Part shown: positions 41,389 through 44,092 of the stretch, in pieces | Numbering within the stretch: the first letter of the stretch is position 1 | Layout of the letters: each line of letters starts with the position of its first letter | The notes under the pieces: model-generated | What the model was told of the DNA's origin: nothing | Database searches by the model: none | Seen by the model: only the letters and a program-made list of their open reading frames with translations | Made by a program: the position numbers and the translations under genes | Source: Firmicutes bacterium HGW-Firmicutes-21 | GTDB taxonomy: Bacteria > Bacillota > Clostridia > Oscillospirales > CAG-382 | Direction of reading: 5' to 3' | NCBI GenBank assembly: GCA_002841455.1 | Contig: PGZT01000007.1 | Span: forward strand, 6,051-50,142 | DNA length: 44,092 bases

Positions 41389-42333
41389 TTATTTTTTTGC
41401 CGCCGCTCTCTGCTGTGCCGCATATTCCTTTTCAAACTGTGCGCCGTCAAATCCCTCATCGCTCTCCGAAAGCGCGGATATAAGCTCCTCCGTGCCGCCG
41501 TTTTTTTTGCTCTTTTTTCCCGCTATTAATATTCTGATGCTGTCGCACATTTTTTTAGCCGAAACAAGCAGGTTCTCCTTACCCTCAAGGTAATTGCATA
41601 CCTGTTTAAGCATAGCTTCATAAACCTTGGAAGTATCTATTTTGTAGGCATGACTGGTTTTTGTAGTCATAACCAATGCCGTACTCGGCTGCCAGCCCTT
41701 TAAGCAGATATGATAGCAAGCGGAGGCTCCGTTCTCAAACCTGACATAGTAGCTGTCGCAGGGAGTATCGTTGACCGTTGCCGTTCCGATAAAACGAACC
41801 GACTTTGGAGCGGTATCCCTCATAAAGCCCATTATGCTCTCAATGGAATGTATCGCATAATCAAAATCGTTGACACCCACCATTGTCGTTATATGTAAAA
41901 TCTCACCTCTGTCAGCGTCGGGAACGGTAAAAAAGCTGTCGTGTTCATAAGTATAACGCAGGGCGCTGGTTCCCAAAATGGTTGCGCCGTCCTCTTCCAA
42001 TTGCTCGATTGTGCTTATATCCTTTATATTTCCGACAAGCGGCTTGTCGATAAAAACAGGAACCCCTGCGTTTATAAAGGGCGTCGCACATTCTATATGC
42101 CTGTCCCAGTTGCATCCCTGAATAAAGGCAATATCAACATTCTCAGCCATCTCGTCCAAGGAATGATAACGCTTCTCAAGCGCGAACCTTTCTATAAAAG
42201 CGTTTACCTCCTCGTCTGTCCTGAAGGCGTCGTTATAAACCGCTGTGTAACGGGCTGTATCTCCTTTTAACAGAATATCTGCGAACGACGGTGCGTGTGA
42301 GGTGTCTATATTGACGGAACCGATTCTGTACAT
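41389..42333 (-). CDS. Gfo/Idh/MocA-family oxidoreductase
   Basis: A 314-residue protein. The start is ATG 42333, with AAAAGGGAG 7-8 bases upstream; the GTG at 42351 lies before that site. The N-terminal Rossmann-like domain begins YRIGSVNIDTSHAPSFADIL and lacks the classic GxGxxG, having a variant found in short Gfo/Idh proteins. IDKPLVGN stands for the EKP hallmark. The catalytic-type Asp/His pair lies in DYAIHSIESIMGF. The C-terminus is Lys/Ala-rich. Likely a sugar or sugar-derived substrate. It is a different subgroup from the 11236-12297 protein. A single gene, apparently its own unit. Confidence 0.82.
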   Translation of the reverse strand: MYRIGSVNIDTSHAPSFADILLKGDTARYTAVYNDAFRTDEEVNAFIERFALEKRYHSLDEMAENVDIAFIQGCNWDRHIECATPFINAGVPVFIDKPLVGNIKDISTIEQLEEDGATILGTSALRYTYEHDSFFTVPDADRGEILHITTMVGVNDFDYAIHSIESIMGFMRDTAPKSVRFIGTATVNDTPCDSYYVRFENGASACYHICLKGWQPSTALVMTTKTSHAYKIDTSKVYEAMLKQVCNYLEGKENLLVSAKKMCDSIRILIAGKKSKKNGGTEELISALSESDEGFDGAQFEKEYAAQQRAAAKK

Positions 42334-42427
42334 AAATATCTCCCTTTTCACTCTTAATTTCTGTCATATTAGCACCTTTCACCGTGATTGTCAATATAAA
42401 TAGTCAAATAAAACGCACAGTTTTATA

Positions 42428-43234
42428 TCAATAAAAACGCATGGTGCAGACCGACATATCGTCAGCACACTCGGCTCTGTTCTTTGCCTCATCAAGTATA
42501 AGCGTCGCTAAGCTATGCGCATTTTTGCAACCGTTTTTAATGAGAGGTGCAAAATCAAACAGCCCGGTATCTGTCTGAACAACACCGTCCGATACCATAA
42601 CGATATAATCCCCTCTGCGGATTGTAATACTGACTTTTTCTGCGATAACCTCCCGCATAATTCCGGCGGGCGGTGTTTTTGCCTCTATCCTGTGGCATTC
42701 GTTATCCCGTATCAAAAAGGTGGGTGCTGCGCCTACCTTCATCATTACCGCTTGCGAGGTTATTCTGTCAACCTCAAGCAAATCAATCGTCGCAAAGACC
42801 TCGTCCTTTTTTTGTGTAAGCATCTTGTTTACCATCTGCAGAGCGTCCCTTTTATCCGCACCGATTGTAAGCAGCTTTTCCAGCATTATCGCCGACAACC
42901 GTGAGGTAAGGGCGGCATCCCTGCCGCTGCCCATTCCGTCCGACAACAGGCAATAGAAGTATTTGTCCTCACTCTCGAAAAAGCTGACGGTATCTCCGCA
43001 GACAGGCTCTCCGTTTTTGGCGAGCGTGGTTTTTGCATATTCTATGTGCAGCTTAGGAAGTGTTGTCATCCTCATTATTACATAATCGTCGTTAATGATA
43101 AATTCGGGCAAGGATAGCTTATAACGAGCCGTTTCGGACATAACCGATGAGATGCGATTAGAGGAAATACCCATTTTTTCGGGCTTTACACCGAACACCT
43201 CGATAATTTTCTGCCGTCTTCCCGTAACACGCAC
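42428..43234 (-). CDS. spoIIE: SpoIIE C-terminal PP2C-type phosphatase part (downstream of frameshift)
   Basis: A 268-residue frame holding the SpoIIE serine phosphatase domain: CGDTVSFFES, the metal-binding LLSDGMGSGRDAALTSRLSAIMLEKLL, GAAPTFLIRD, TPPAGIM, GDYIVMVSDGV and AECADDMSVCTMRF. In endospore formers SpoIIE dephosphorylates SpoIIAA to activate sigma-F in the forespore. The true reading continues upstream of the ATG in this frame (ITCDRVRVTGRRQKI), so the apparent start is an artefact: the gene's N-terminal half lies in another frame (43186-44092). It is annotated as the second part of one frameshifted gene. Confidence 0.85.
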   Translation of the reverse strand: MRVTGRRQKIIEVFGVKPEKMGISSNRISSVMSETARYKLSLPEFIINDDYVIMRMTTLPKLHIEYAKTTLAKNGEPVCGDTVSFFESEDKYFYCLLSDGMGSGRDAALTSRLSAIMLEKLLTIGADKRDALQMVNKMLTQKKDEVFATIDLLEVDRITSQAVMMKVGAAPTFLIRDNECHRIEAKTPPAGIMREVIAEKVSITIRRGDYIVMVSDGVVQTDTGLFDFAPLIKNGCKNAHSLATLILDEAKNRAECADDMSVCTMRFY

Positions 43235-44092
43235 CCGATCGCAGGTAATTTTGTTTTGCAGTAATGGTATTCCTCCGCCATATCCTTAAGTCCTTTTTCA
43301 CATTCCTCGTCTCTCATGATGGAGAGCCTGTTCACCGAGTCGATAATCCGCTCCGAATGAGGACAGCCCTGCTTTATATACAGCGGAAGATTTTCATGTT
43401 TTACAGCTCCGTTACTCCGAAGCTCTGTTGTTAGATTGTTGCAAAAGTCATTTATATCAATACTACAGCCCTTACAGCGGTCGCAGCACATTGCCACTGT
43501 TTTACGGACCTTTCTGCCCGTTATGGTGATGCTCTCCGCCGCCGAGGTATCGCTTATGGTATAAAAGACACCGGACAGGGACGAAAATGCGGCGGCAAAC
43601 TTTTTTAGCTTTATATCCCTTGAGGCGAGTACGGAAGGTATAGGAGCCGTTTCGGTACGGGGAAGCAGTTTTTTTATCGGAATAAAAGCAATAATCGCCG
43701 ATAAAAGGAAAATCGCCGAAGGCAGTGTGAACGAGAACTCAGATAAATACAGATAACCGGATAGTGCCAGCATAAACGAGAGCACAGATGCAAGTATAAC
43801 GCTGTTCGGCTCAATTAGTCCGTAGGTAATGCCGAGTATCCCAAGAGCGGCTATTGCGGGAACATTACAGGCGATTCCGCAGACGAAACCGCATACACCG
43901 CCGAACAAAAAGCCCTTGGTCTTTGCGGCGATAAGCGTAAATACTGCACCCGCCGCAAGCGAGAGCGGAACCCCCGAAATTGTTACCATCCCGAAGAATT
44001 TCGCCCCCGCGAAGGCGAAGGCGGCGAGCGAACAGTCATGTAACGCTTTTGGAAACATACCTGCCCGACTGTTCGTATCTAATGTGATTGTA
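43186..44092 (-). CDS. spoIIE: SpoIIE N-terminal membrane part (frameshifted, and truncated by window edge)
   Basis: The frame is open from the window edge (44092) to a stop at 43186. The visible part has about six hydrophobic segments (AAFAFAGAKFFGMVTI onward), then a cytoplasmic linker with a cysteine cluster (MCCDRCKGC) and a helical region, ending in MAEEYHYCKTKL. After that point it leaves homology and runs 50 bp in the wrong frame. The correct continuation (ITCDRVRVTG) is in the frame of the downstream phosphatase part, so a one-base deletion or insertion near 43243-43256 splits the gene. The 5' end lies outside the window. Confidence 0.82.
   Translation of the reverse strand, partial: TITLDTNSRAGMFPKALHDCSLAAFAFAGAKFFGMVTISGVPLSLAAGAVFTLIAAKTKGFLFGGVCGFVCGIACNVPAIAALGILGITYGLIEPNSVILASVLSFMLALSGYLYLSEFSFTLPSAIFLLSAIIAFIPIKKLLPRTETAPIPSVLASRDIKLKKFAAAFSSLSGVFYTISDTSAAESITITGRKVRKTVAMCCDRCKGCSIDINDFCNNLTTELRSNGAVKHENLPLYIKQGCPHSERIIDSVNRLSIMRDEECEKGLKDMAEEYHYCKTKLPAIGCVLREDGRKLSRCSV

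Overview
The window looks like chromosome of a low-to-mid-GC anaerobic Firmicute (Clostridia, most like Oscillospirales/Ruminococcaceae). Supporting signs are a spoIIE-type sporulation gene, the miaB-ylbF-mutS-mutL cluster, a TPP riboswitch before thiT, consensus sigma-A promoters, strong AGGAGG-type ribosome binding sites, frequent TTG/GTG starts, and ATGA overlaps within operons. No rRNA, tRNA, CRISPR array, transposase or phage gene was seen.

Layout. 1-10.8 kb (+): the 3' end of a malic enzyme, an NlpC/P60 peptidase, miaB, a YlbF-family protein with a Cys-rich tail, mutS, a GNAT acetyltransferase, a MazG-like protein, mutL, a PurN-like formyltransferase and tgt. The GNAT and PurN-like genes are visibly more AT-rich than their neighbours. 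10.9-12.3 kb (-): a small ferredoxin-fold regulator and a Gfo/Idh/MocA oxidoreductase. Divergent from these is a long-leader gene (12.8-15.3 kb, +) that fuses a sugar-isomerase-like TIM barrel to a complete acyl-CoA synthetase. aroQ, a dUTPase and a small membrane protein follow. 16.7-20.1 kb (-): a probable nuclease-fold/winged-helix protein, a nitroreductase, a zinc peptidase and gpsA. 20.2-21.0 kb (-): thiT under a TPP riboswitch with an intrinsic terminator.

21.0-31.8 kb is one long minus-strand run: minD-like, a methylglyoxal-synthase-like protein lacking catalytic residues, hisS, aspS, then a Gld-type ABC system (ATPase, permease, GldG-like and DUF4340-like subunits) and a lipoprotein. 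32.2-39.7 kb (+): a uracil-type permease behind an attenuator-like leader, rplS, lepB, rbgA/ylqF, rnhB, yraN-like, thrC and a metallophosphoesterase, with a minus-strand DUF1540 gene between the last two. 39.9-41.3 kb holds an AT-rich lipoprotein gene lying between the metallophosphoesterase tail and a decayed copy of that tail plus its terminator. The window closes on the minus strand with another Gfo/Idh protein and a spoIIE homologue that is frameshifted and runs off the end.

Most notable are: the TIM-barrel/acyl-CoA-ligase fusion with its structured leader; a structured repeat family (three copies) in which helices are conserved while sequence changes; the probable methylglyoxal-synthase pseudoenzyme coupled to a MinD-like ATPase; and the broken spoIIE.
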